A DNA stretch of 20,835 bases, taken from NCBI GenBank assembly GCA_017996845.1, contig JAGOGF010000032.1, forward strand, positions 1-20,835, given 5' to 3'. Positions within the stretch are counted from its first letter, which is position 1, and the number at the start of each line of letters is the position of its first letter. Positions 15,713 to 20,835 of this stretch are shown piece after piece. Both the position numbers and the translations under genes were made by a program. Source of the DNA: Butyrivibrio sp. (GTDB taxonomy: Bacteria > Bacillota_A > Clostridia > Lachnospirales > Lachnospiraceae). The notes below the pieces were generated by a model. It saw only the letters and a list, made by a program, of their open reading frames with translations. It was not told the DNA's origin and did not search any database.

Positions 15713-16290
15713 ACGATACTTACCTTTCTGCAAAATTCCAGATGATCTGTTTCATGTGCCAGAAAAAGAACCGGATTACTCCCCTTCCTTTCCATAATGT
15801 ATGCAAGTGCCTTCTGTCTGGCATCTGCATCAAGTCCCGTAAAGGGTTCGTCCAGAACCAGAATATCTGCAGGCGTAACACATGCTCTCACGATTGCCAC
15901 TCTGCGCTGCTCTCCTCCTGAAAGTTCTCTCACCGGCCGCTCTAACAGCTGCTCCGGAAGGAGTCTGGCCAGTTCCCGTCTTGCTGTCTGTTTCGTAATC
16001 TTATGATGGACCATCGCAACATTATCAATTGCTGAAAACTGCTCACACAGGCGATTCTCCTGAAATACCACCCCCGCACACAGATATGCATACTTGTAAT
16101 CTCCCAGGAGCTGAATCTTACCACTGTCAGGCTTTTCAAGTCCCAGCAATATTCTCATAAAAGTGGTTTTTCCACTGCCGGATGGGCCCGTAACAACAAT
16201 ACAGGCATCTGTCTGAATCGAGAGATTGAAATTCTGCAGAACCGGATGATCCCCATATGCTTTGCAGATATGCTCCGCTTCAATTGTCAT
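15709..16290 (-). CDS. ABC transporter ATP-binding protein, NitT/TauT/SsuB class, unusually short
   Basis: Powers import through the neighbouring permease. At 193 residues it carries Walker A GPSGSGKTT (35-43), the Q-loop VVFQENRL (Q77), the signature LSGGEQRR (123-130), Walker B ILVLDEP (143-149) and the H-loop LAHE (H179). Family members are usually 230-260 residues, so the domain stops about 14 residues after the H-loop and lacks the usual C-terminal extension. No frameshift is needed to explain this: the stop TGA overlaps the hydrogenase ATG, and all nucleotide-binding motifs are present, so the protein is likely active. Its own ATG overlaps the permease stop, with GGAAGGGAG just upstream. 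Confidence 0.92.
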   Translation of the reverse strand: MTIEAEHICKAYGDHPVLQNFNLSIQTDACIVVTGPSGSGKTTFMRILLGLEKPDSGKIQLLGDYKYAYLCAGVVFQENRLCEQFSAIDNVAMVHHKITKQTARRELARLLPEQLLERPVRELSGGEQRRVAIVRACVTPADILVLDEPFTGLDADARQKALAYIMERKGSNPVLFLAHETDHLEFCRKVSIV

Positions 16291-17042
16291 CGTTTTTCTC
16301 CCTTCCGCTTGCCCTTTCTGTTCGGATCAATCAGCTGCAGGATGAACAAAAAAAGCTTTTCAAAACTCCACGATAAGGCGACAATCACAATTGTCCATGC
16401 AAGCACCTCTCCCGTTGCAAGATATATTTTGGATTGATACAAGCCATTTCCGAGGGAATCCAGTGGTTGTCCGATTACTTCTGCGGCAACACCACTTTTC
16501 CAGCTCATGCCGATCGCAATTTTGAAACCACCCAGCAGAAACGGATACAGCTCCGGTAAAAAAATGTAACGAATTCTGGACCATTTGGGCATATGATAAA
16601 TCTCTGCCATCTCCAGCAGCTTCTGATCTGCACTTTGCAGTCCGCTGTGCATATTCAGATACAGAATCGGAAAGGCCACGATCATACTGATCAGAAAGGA
16701 CAGATTGGAATTTCCCGCCCAGATCAGTACCAGAATGACAAAGCTTGCCACTGGAACCGTTTTGAGCAGCATCACAAGCGGTGCAAGTATTTCACCAAAC
16801 AATGGTTTTTTATAGGCAAAAACGGCACAGAAAATCCCGGCGGCTGATCCCAGAAAAAAACCGCCCGTGATTTTTTCAAAGGATGCTGCCAGACTTTTCC
16901 AGAATTCCTGCGTTTTTACCATTTCACCAAGTGAGTGAAATGTTTCCACCGGTCCTACGAACAGGATGTTGTTATGAACCAAAAATGATAGAAGCTGCCA
17001 GATAAATAACCACAGTACAATGATCAGAATTTTCTTTTTCAT
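16287..17042 (-). CDS. ABC transporter permease, NitT/TauT/SsuC class
   Basis: The 251-residue membrane protein has about six transmembrane helices. The ATPase-contact (EAA-like) loop is seen as LLEMAEIYHMPKWSRIRYIF followed by LPELYPFLLGGFKIAIGMSW. Relatives import nitrate, sulfonates, taurine or thiamine precursors; the sequence does not say which. AAGGAAG precedes the ATG, 11 bases after the stop of the binding-protein gene. The end overlaps the ATPase start as ATGA. Confidence 0.93.
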   Translation of the reverse strand: MKKKILIIVLWLFIWQLLSFLVHNNILFVGPVETFHSLGEMVKTQEFWKSLAASFEKITGGFFLGSAAGIFCAVFAYKKPLFGEILAPLVMLLKTVPVASFVILVLIWAGNSNLSFLISMIVAFPILYLNMHSGLQSADQKLLEMAEIYHMPKWSRIRYIFLPELYPFLLGGFKIAIGMSWKSGVAAEVIGQPLDSLGNGLYQSKIYLATGEVLAWTIVIVALSWSFEKLFLFILQLIDPNRKGKRKGEKR

Positions 17043-17053
17043 GGATACTTCCT

Positions 17054-18124
17054 TCAGTTTTCACCTGCTGTCTGCATAATATAAAAATCACTTCCCGGCA
17101 TAGCTCCGCCGATTGCTTTGGGCTCCTGTCCGTATAAAACGCCAAGATAACCTTCCAGTGCTGTCTTCATTTCATTTCCAGTAATACAGACAATATTGCA
17201 TTTCGGTATGGCTTTCTGTGCAACCGCTGCTTTTTCGATGATGCCATACTCTGCCACAAGCTCTCCTGTTCCCTTTATATCCGTTTGTGCCATATCTGCA
17301 CTTTCTTTCTGCTCCTGCAAAAATACACCCACCGCATCGGCATGTGCTTTCAGGAAAGACCTGCTGACTACCGTAACTCCTGTCAGCAGCCTGGATCCGT
17401 TATGCAGCGCATCCCACTCATCACTGAGTGAAAATGCACTGTGAAGGCTGCTGTTCTGCATCGTTGCCACGGAAACAAATGGCTGCGGCAGAACCGCGAT
17501 CTGATTTGGATCGTTTTGCAGTTCTGCTGCAATCTCTGTCGCCTCCGATTTAAATTCCAGTTTGCAGTCCGTTACCCCATTTTCCTTAAGCAAATATAAA
17601 AGTGCATATTCCGGTGTGGATCCCTGTCCCGTTATCAGAACAGTCTTTCCGGACAGGTCCTGAACATTGTGAACTGTACTGTCTCCTGTGACACATTCCA
17701 AAACACCCAATGTATTGATGGAAATAACAGCAACCCCGCCATTCGTTTTTTGATACAGAACACTTGCCATGTTGGCTGGTACCAGCGCTATATCAATCTC
17801 TCCATTAACCATATCAGCCATCAGTACATCCGGTTGAGTCTCCATCGTATAGGTATAAGCTCCCTGTGCTGTTCCGTTCGATGATTTCTTCATCAGATTG
17901 ACCAGTCCCATTGTGGTAGGTCCTTTCAGTGATCCGATTCTCACAATATCCACAGCATGATCCTGTGCTTCCTGCGAATCCTGCACTGTCGCATTTATAC
18001 TCTGTCCGGCTACGCTTTGCTGCGCAGACTGATCTGCCACCTGCCGTGCACCACATCCCGAAGTAACCGCCATCAACGCAATTGTAATCACCATCACTGC
18101 TGCAGAAACACTTTTCTTTATCAT
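17054..18124 (-). CDS. ABC transporter substrate-binding lipoprotein, NMT1/SsuA-like
   Basis: The 356-residue precursor has a lipoprotein signal, MIKKSVSAAVMVITIALM then AVTSGC with the lipid-bearing Cys at 24. The mature part begins with a Gln/Ser-rich spacer and then a periplasmic-binding-type fold: VRIGSLKGPTTMGLVNLM, ALVPANMASVLY and KTVLITGQGSTPEYALLYLL match the pattern of NitT/TauT-type binding proteins. The ATG at 18124 is preferred over an upstream start (18190) because AGAGAGGA lies before it and the extension would run through a terminator. It is the first gene of the four-gene operon with the permease, ATPase and hydrogenase. The ligand is unknown. Confidence 0.9.
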   Translation of the reverse strand: MIKKSVSAAVMVITIALMAVTSGCGARQVADQSAQQSVAGQSINATVQDSQEAQDHAVDIVRIGSLKGPTTMGLVNLMKKSSNGTAQGAYTYTMETQPDVLMADMVNGEIDIALVPANMASVLYQKTNGGVAVISINTLGVLECVTGDSTVHNVQDLSGKTVLITGQGSTPEYALLYLLKENGVTDCKLEFKSEATEIAAELQNDPNQIAVLPQPFVSVATMQNSSLHSAFSLSDEWDALHNGSRLLTGVTVVSRSFLKAHADAVGVFLQEQKESADMAQTDIKGTGELVAEYGIIEKAAVAQKAIPKCNIVCITGNEMKTALEGYLGVLYGQEPKAIGGAMPGSDFYIMQTAGEN

Positions 18125-18156
18125 AAGTTTTTTTCCTCTCTTTAAAATGCTCTTAG

Positions 18157-18185
18157 AGTATACCGTACAAAAAAACATTGCGCAA
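18157..18185 (-). promoter_or_regulatory. Candidate promoter of the ABC transporter-hydrogenase operon
   Basis: On the minus strand TTGCGC (18185-18180), a 17-base spacer and TATACT (18162-18157) lie 32 bases before the binding-protein start. The -35 box sits inside the stem of the terminator of the preceding gene. The -35 match is only partial. Confidence 0.45.
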
Positions 18186-18215
18186 TCCATATCAATTGAA
18201 TGAATTACGCAATGT
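18169..18215 (-). terminator. Intrinsic terminator of the glnA-ANTAR transcript
   Basis: ACATTGCGTAAT (18215-18204) and ATTGCGCAATGT (18186-18175) pair over 12 bases with one G-T wobble, around a 17-base loop. Seven T residues follow on the minus strand (18175-18169). It lies 25 bases after the ANTAR gene stop. Confidence 0.88.
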
Positions 18216-18240
18216 CATATAAAATACATCGTTCTGATGT

Positions 18241-18792
18241 CTATACACTTGTCAGAGAAATGATCATCTCTGCCGTTTCGACAATTCCAGTCCCGGAGTC
18301 CATTGAACATTTCTGTATATACTTATGCGCTTCGGGTTCTGTCATCTTATGCCTCTCCATCAGTAGTTCCTTCGCCTTACGAATTGTTTCCTGTTCTTCC
18401 TGACTGCGTTCCCGATTCACCTGTCTGGCTTTTTTTCTTCTGATGCTGACCCGTTCCAGCATCATATTAAGAGACGCAACCATATCTTCCGTTTTAAGAG
18501 GGGTTTCCAGATAAATCACATTTTCCGGAAGAAGTGAACCATCCACTTTATTCGGTGAAGAAATCAGCAGCATCTGAAAATAAGACGGAAGATTTGCAGA
18601 AAGCTCATTATATATCATATCGCTGAGCCGATAGCCACATATCACAACCCCGTTGCCAAGATCTTCCATCGCAGAAAGTGCCTGTGCTCCTGAAGTGCAT
18701 GTTGCAGCAACATCAAATCCTTTTCGAATCAATATGCTTCTGAAGTTTTTTGCATCCGCTTCTTTGGCAAATGCCACAATGATGTTCTGCAC
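18241..18792 (-). CDS. ANTAR-domain RNA-binding regulator with a degenerate receiver domain
   Basis: The 183-residue protein has an N-terminal receiver-like fold (about residues 1-110), a charged helical linker (112-133, RRKKARQVNRERSQEEQE) and a C-terminal ANTAR domain (about 134-180) with the family pattern IRKAKELLMERHKM, TEPEAHKYIQ and VETAEMII. ANTAR proteins bind paired hairpins in nascent RNA and prevent termination. The usual phospho-acceptor Asp of the receiver is Gly53 (VVICGYRLSDM aligns with VLLDYRLPDM), so it is unlikely to be switched by phosphorylation. Translation starts with GTG at 18792, with AAAGG 12 bases before it. It follows glnA by 45 bases. A similar glnA-linked regulator (NitR) is known in solvent-producing clostridia, from memory. 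Its target is probably the glnA leader. Confidence 0.88.
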   Translation of the reverse strand: MQNIIVAFAKEADAKNFRSILIRKGFDVAATCTSGAQALSAMEDLGNGVVICGYRLSDMIYNELSANLPSYFQMLLISSPNKVDGSLLPENVIYLETPLKTEDMVASLNMMLERVSIRRKKARQVNRERSQEEQETIRKAKELLMERHKMTEPEAHKYIQKCSMDSGTGIVETAEMIISLTSV

Positions 18793-18820
18793 GCGCGATC
18801 CACACCTTTCTTAGTATTTC

Positions 18821-18857
18821 ATACTGATCAAGATATTTTAATACTGATCAAGATATT
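18821..18857. repeat. 20-base tandem duplication across the end of glnA
   Basis: The 17-base unit ATACTGATCAAGATATT occurs at 18821-18837 and 18841-18857, period 20. One copy encodes the last residues of GlnA and the other lies just after its stop codon. Confidence 0.85.
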
Positions 18858-20166
18858 CACGCAGCTCCCACTGTGTGACGCACATCCTGAATCCCTTCCA
18901 TTCTTTTTTCTTCGCCCGCAGGAATTTGTGATAAATCTGATCTCCCAGCACTGATTTGACAAACTCATCTCTGGAATAAGCATCTATTGCCTCTCCCAGT
19001 GTTTCAGGGAGGCGATCCGGATTCAGATCATTTTCTTCCTCTCCTGCTCCCGCATGCAGTTCCTCAGGTGGGGTAAGTTTTCTTCTGATCCCATCCATTC
19101 CTGCTTCCAGACAAAGTGCAATTGCGAGGTAAGGATTACACGTAGCATCCGGATTTCTGATCTCAATCTGCGTCGCACTGCCTTTCTGAGATGGTATCCG
19201 GATCAGTGCAGAACGGTTGGCCGATGAACCGGACCAGGCAATATCAACCGGCGCATCATATCCTGGAACAAGGCGCTTATAGGAATTAACCAGCGGATTG
19301 GTAACCAGCGTGATTGCCTGCATATGCTCCAGAACACCTGCTATAAAATGGTATGCTGTTTCCGATAGCTGCAATACATCCTTCTCGTCATAAAACAGGT
19401 TCTTTCCACTCATATCCTCTGCCAGAATATTCAGATGCATGCCGGAACCATTTACACCTTCCCTCGGTTTTGGCATAAATGTCGCATACAAACCATGCTT
19501 TTTGGCAATTGTCTTAACTGCCATCTTAAAGGTCATGATCATATCCGCGATCCGGTCAGCATTTTCTGCTTCAAAATCGATCTCATGCTGTGCAGGAGCG
19601 ATTTCATGATGAGAAGATGCTACCTGAAAATTCATTTCTTCCAGATTCAGGATGATATCCCTTCTGACATTCTCTCCCCAATCAGAAGGTGCCACGTCAA
19701 AATAGCTTGCATTTTCATGGGAAGTTGCTTCCGGACGTCCGTCATCATCACACCCGAACAGAAAAAACTCCAGTTCCGGGTCCACTTTAAAACAGACTCC
19801 CATCTTTCTTGCATCATCCAGTACTCTCTTGAGTACATTTCTGGGATCACCTTCAAAAGGTTTTCTGTCCAGTGTATATACATTGCAGAACATTCTTGCC
19901 ACTTTACCGCTTTGCGGTCTCCATGGATAGATTTCAAAAGTATCAATATCCGGATAAAGATACATATCACTTTCATCTGTCCGAACAAATCCTTCTACAG
20001 AGGAACCGTCAAACATAATTTCATTATTCAGTGCCTTTTCAAGCTGTGAGGGCGTAATCGCCAGATTTTTGGGCATGCCGAAAATATCACAGAACTGCAG
20101 CCTGATAAACGCAACATCTTCCTCTTCTACGATTCTGAATATATCTTCCCTGCTGTACTTGTTCAT
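18838..20166 (-). CDS. glnA: Glutamine synthetase, type I (alpha-like)
   Basis: Makes glutamine from glutamate, ammonia and ATP. The 442-residue length fits the GSI-alpha form of Firmicutes. Visible motifs: the Asp-rich loop IMFDGSSVEGF near residue 50, DPELEFFLF with the metal-binding Glu (about residues 128-136), SSHHEIAPAQHEIDF, the ATP-binding stretch GSGMHLNI near 242, the glutamate/catalytic region NSYKRLVPGYDAPVD near 295 and RIPSQKGSATQIEIRNPDATCNPYLA near 323-348. The adenylylation tyrosine loop NLYDLPPEE is absent, so adenylyltransferase control is not expected; feedback by glutamine is the family rule. AAAGGAG lies 6 bases before the ATG. The 250-base leader upstream holds an attenuator-like terminator. 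Confidence 0.97.
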   Translation of the reverse strand: MNKYSREDIFRIVEEEDVAFIRLQFCDIFGMPKNLAITPSQLEKALNNEIMFDGSSVEGFVRTDESDMYLYPDIDTFEIYPWRPQSGKVARMFCNVYTLDRKPFEGDPRNVLKRVLDDARKMGVCFKVDPELEFFLFGCDDDGRPEATSHENASYFDVAPSDWGENVRRDIILNLEEMNFQVASSHHEIAPAQHEIDFEAENADRIADMIMTFKMAVKTIAKKHGLYATFMPKPREGVNGSGMHLNILAEDMSGKNLFYDEKDVLQLSETAYHFIAGVLEHMQAITLVTNPLVNSYKRLVPGYDAPVDIAWSGSSANRSALIRIPSQKGSATQIEIRNPDATCNPYLAIALCLEAGMDGIRRKLTPPEELHAGAGEEENDLNPDRLPETLGEAIDAYSRDEFVKSVLGDQIYHKFLRAKKKEWKGFRMCVTQWELREYLDQY

Positions 20167-20415
20167 TTAAAGCTCCTTTCCCCTATGACACGCACTGTCA
20201 TTTATACCTTCTGTGACCTGAAAGAAAGCATCTTCCCTATGAGATGCTCCGCCTCCGGCGGGTCGTTTAAACGACATCTTTTTCTCCGCCGGAGTGCGAC
20301 CCAAAGCGGAACGTTTTTTTCATAGAAATCAATTTCCTATGAAAAAAAATGGCAAAGACAACCATAACATTCTGTTACCGGCGCCCTTGCCATACCTGAT
20401 TCGCAAATATTTATA
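20167..20415 (-). promoter_or_regulatory. Structured 5' leader of glnA with competing RNA helices
   Basis: The predicted transcript start is near 20415, giving a leader of about 250 nt. After the attenuator terminator (separate entry) come: an AT-rich hairpin at 20314-20348 whose inner part has a 6-base loop ATTGAT; a GC-rich helix CTCCGGCGG/CCGCCGGAG (20294-20286 with 20261-20253) enclosing the perfect palindrome GTCGTTTAAACGAC (20262-20275); a GCATCT/AGATGC hairpin (20247-20242 with 20233-20228); and ATGACA/TGTCAT (20201-20196 with 20190-20185) just before the Shine-Dalgarno. GGGTCG at 20302-20297 can pair instead with CGACCC at 20265-20260, and GCATCT can pair instead with AGATGT at 20279-20274, so some helices exclude others. 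No known riboswitch class is recognised. A TATAAA at 20206-20201 could be an alternative -10 box but has no good -35. Confidence 0.6.
20342..20393 (-). terminator. Attenuator-like intrinsic terminator in the glnA leader
   Basis: On the minus strand the arms 20393-20373 and 20369-20349 pair over 21 positions with two mismatches and several G-U pairs around a GAA loop, followed by eight T residues (20349-20342). It lies about 20 nt after the predicted transcript start and about 180 bases before the glnA start codon, so glnA expression needs read-through. It has no T tract on the plus strand. Confidence 0.8.
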
Positions 20416-20421
20416 CCCTGT

Positions 20422-20450
20422 AGCCTAGCAGAAAAAAACATCTGTGTCAA
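20422..20450 (-). promoter_or_regulatory. Sigma-A-type promoter of glnA
   Basis: On the minus strand TTGACA (20450-20445), a 17-base spacer and TAGGCT (20427-20422). The -35 box is perfect, the -10 box matches at four of six bases. The transcript would begin near 20415 and run straight into the terminator hairpin. Confidence 0.7.
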
Positions 20451-20485
20451 TTCCTTTCCCATCCCGCTGTATCAGAAGGAGAAAG

Positions 20486-20518
20486 GGGTCGGACGAAGCT
20501 TCCTTCCCCATCCGGCCC
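20486..20518. other. GC-rich hairpin in the gene-free stretch upstream of glnA
   Basis: GGGTCGGA (20486-20493) pairs with TCCGGCCC (20511-20518) with one G-T wobble; the 17-base loop holds the palindrome GAAGCTTC. The pairing is better in a plus-strand RNA, where the odd pair is G-U, than in a minus-strand RNA, where it is C-A. No T tract follows on either strand, so it is not a terminator. Confidence 0.4.
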
Positions 20519-20568
20519 TAGAAATGTATATATTAAAAAGTATAACAAGGAAGCAGATTAAGTATTAC

Positions 20569-20598
20569 GCAGCATGCAGAAATCTTATGCTGCTTTTT
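20569..20598 (+). terminator. Orphan plus-strand intrinsic terminator
   Basis: GCAGCAT (20569-20575) and ATGCTGC (20587-20593) form a 7-bp stem around an 11-base loop, followed by TTTTT (20594-20598). No plus-strand gene precedes it within 6 kb, so it would end a small or antisense RNA if used. On the minus strand there is no T tract. Confidence 0.5.
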
Positions 20599-20610
20599 CA
20601 TAAAATAATC

Positions 20611-20648
20611 AAAAAAGGTGCCTGAAGAATTACGCTTCAAGCACCTTT
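20611..20648 (-). terminator. Intrinsic terminator after the right-edge gene
   Basis: AAAGGTGC (20648-20641) and GCACCTTT (20621-20614) pair, and an inner TGAAG/CTTCA helix continues the stem to a 7-base loop. Six T residues follow on the minus strand (20616-20611). It can end the gene at the right edge, whose stop lies 69 bases upstream. It also lies only about 9 bases after the start predicted for the promoter in the next entry. Confidence 0.85.
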
Positions 20649-20663
20649 GCTTTTGATAAACAA

Positions 20664-20692
20664 ATTGTATACTGGTATTCAATTTGTGTCAA
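20664..20692 (-). promoter_or_regulatory. Consensus promoter directly upstream of a terminator
   Basis: On the minus strand TTGACA (20692-20687), a 17-base spacer and TACAAT (20669-20664), one base away from full consensus. A transcript would start near 20657 and meet the terminator hairpin at 20648. Confidence 0.65.
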
Positions 20693-20716
20693 TCATTTTT
20701 ATTACCGTATAAATAT

Positions 20717-20835
20717 TTACTGTTTACGGACAGGGTATTCATAAACACGCTGCGCTGCATAGATTGAACAGTTCCCGTTCAAAATATATGCCAGTGTACA
20801 GACAAGTACGAACGTCAGTGCATTCTGCGTTCCGA
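20717..20835 (-). CDS. C-terminal end of an unrecognised membrane protein (cut by window edge)
   Basis: An open frame enters from the right edge and ends at TAA (20719-20717) after 38 codons. It holds a hydrophobic helix (ALTFVLVCTLAYIL) followed by a polar, basic tail ending YEYPVRKQ. The other two minus-strand frames also stop soon, but this one has the composition of a real membrane-protein end and is followed by a terminator. I cannot name the family from so short a piece. Confidence 0.6.
   Translation of the reverse strand, partial: GTQNALTFVLVCTLAYILNGNCSIYAAQRVYEYPVRKQ

Noticed and set aside
19435..20049. Plus-strand open frame of 204 codons opposite glnA
   Set aside because: It is a shadow of glnA, with no start signal or recognisable domain.
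20167..20460. Known glutamine riboswitch (glnA RNA or downstream-peptide motif) before glnA
   Set aside because: The leader has hairpins but I cannot match it to the three-stem core of those motifs, which are known mainly from cyanobacteria.
20533..20601. Minus-strand small frame of 22 codons (MKKQHKISACCVILNLLPCY...) upstream of glnA
   Set aside because: It has no Shine-Dalgarno (only T-rich sequence before the ATG), overlaps a terminator stem and has no runs of regulatory codons such as Gln, so it is not supported as a leader peptide.

Overview
The window reads as chromosomal DNA of a low-to-medium GC, Gram-positive anaerobe of the Clostridia, most likely a gut Lachnospiraceae. The reasons are Firmicutes-type purine, pyrimidine and ClpC proteins, a monomeric [FeFe] hydrogenase, a glnA-ANTAR pair, strong AGGAGG-type ribosome binding sites and TTGACA/TATAAT-type promoters. 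The family-level placement is inference. All genes but one lie on the minus strand, so they are described in their transcription order, right to left. I see no insertion sequence, phage gene, CRISPR array, tRNA or rRNA.

Right end (20835-18169): the last 38 codons of an unrecognised membrane protein are followed by about 550 bases without a gene, then glnA (type I glutamine synthetase), then an ANTAR RNA-binding regulator. The gap is rich in regulatory structure. It holds two sigma-A-like promoters, each followed at once by an intrinsic terminator, and a roughly 250-nt glnA leader with mutually exclusive helices. This suggests glnA is controlled by transcription attenuation. The ANTAR protein has lost the usual phospho-acceptor aspartate.

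18185-14083: a compact operon encodes a lipoprotein substrate-binding protein, a permease and a short ATPase of the NitT/TauT/SsuABC class, then a monomeric [FeFe] hydrogenase. The permease/ATPase and ATPase/hydrogenase junctions are ATGA overlaps. Coupling an importer of unknown substrate to a hydrogenase is the most unusual gene arrangement here. A 19-bp perfect bidirectional terminator separates this operon from the only plus-strand gene, a YczE/YitT-like membrane protein.

13305-7273: cardiolipin synthase (cls) is followed by pyrF, pyrE, two tiny membrane proteins and a 714-residue protein whose C-terminal part is an M29 (aminopeptidase T/PepS-like) metallopeptidase. The last five appear to form one transcript.

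7158-1832: purE, purM, purN and purD are followed by a transmembrane SH3-domain protein with a long mixed-charge tail and then a terminator. The other purine genes (purF, purC, purL, purH, purB) are not in the window. The left end holds a YtrA-type GntR regulator, expressed from a consensus promoter and overlapping clpC by ATGA. clpC runs off the window after its first AAA+ domain.

The housekeeping genes are secure. The points worth a second look are the glnA leader, the ABC-transporter/hydrogenase operon, the M29 protein with its two small membrane partners, the SH3 transmembrane protein and the GntR-clpC pairing. None is shown by the sequence alone to be a new system.
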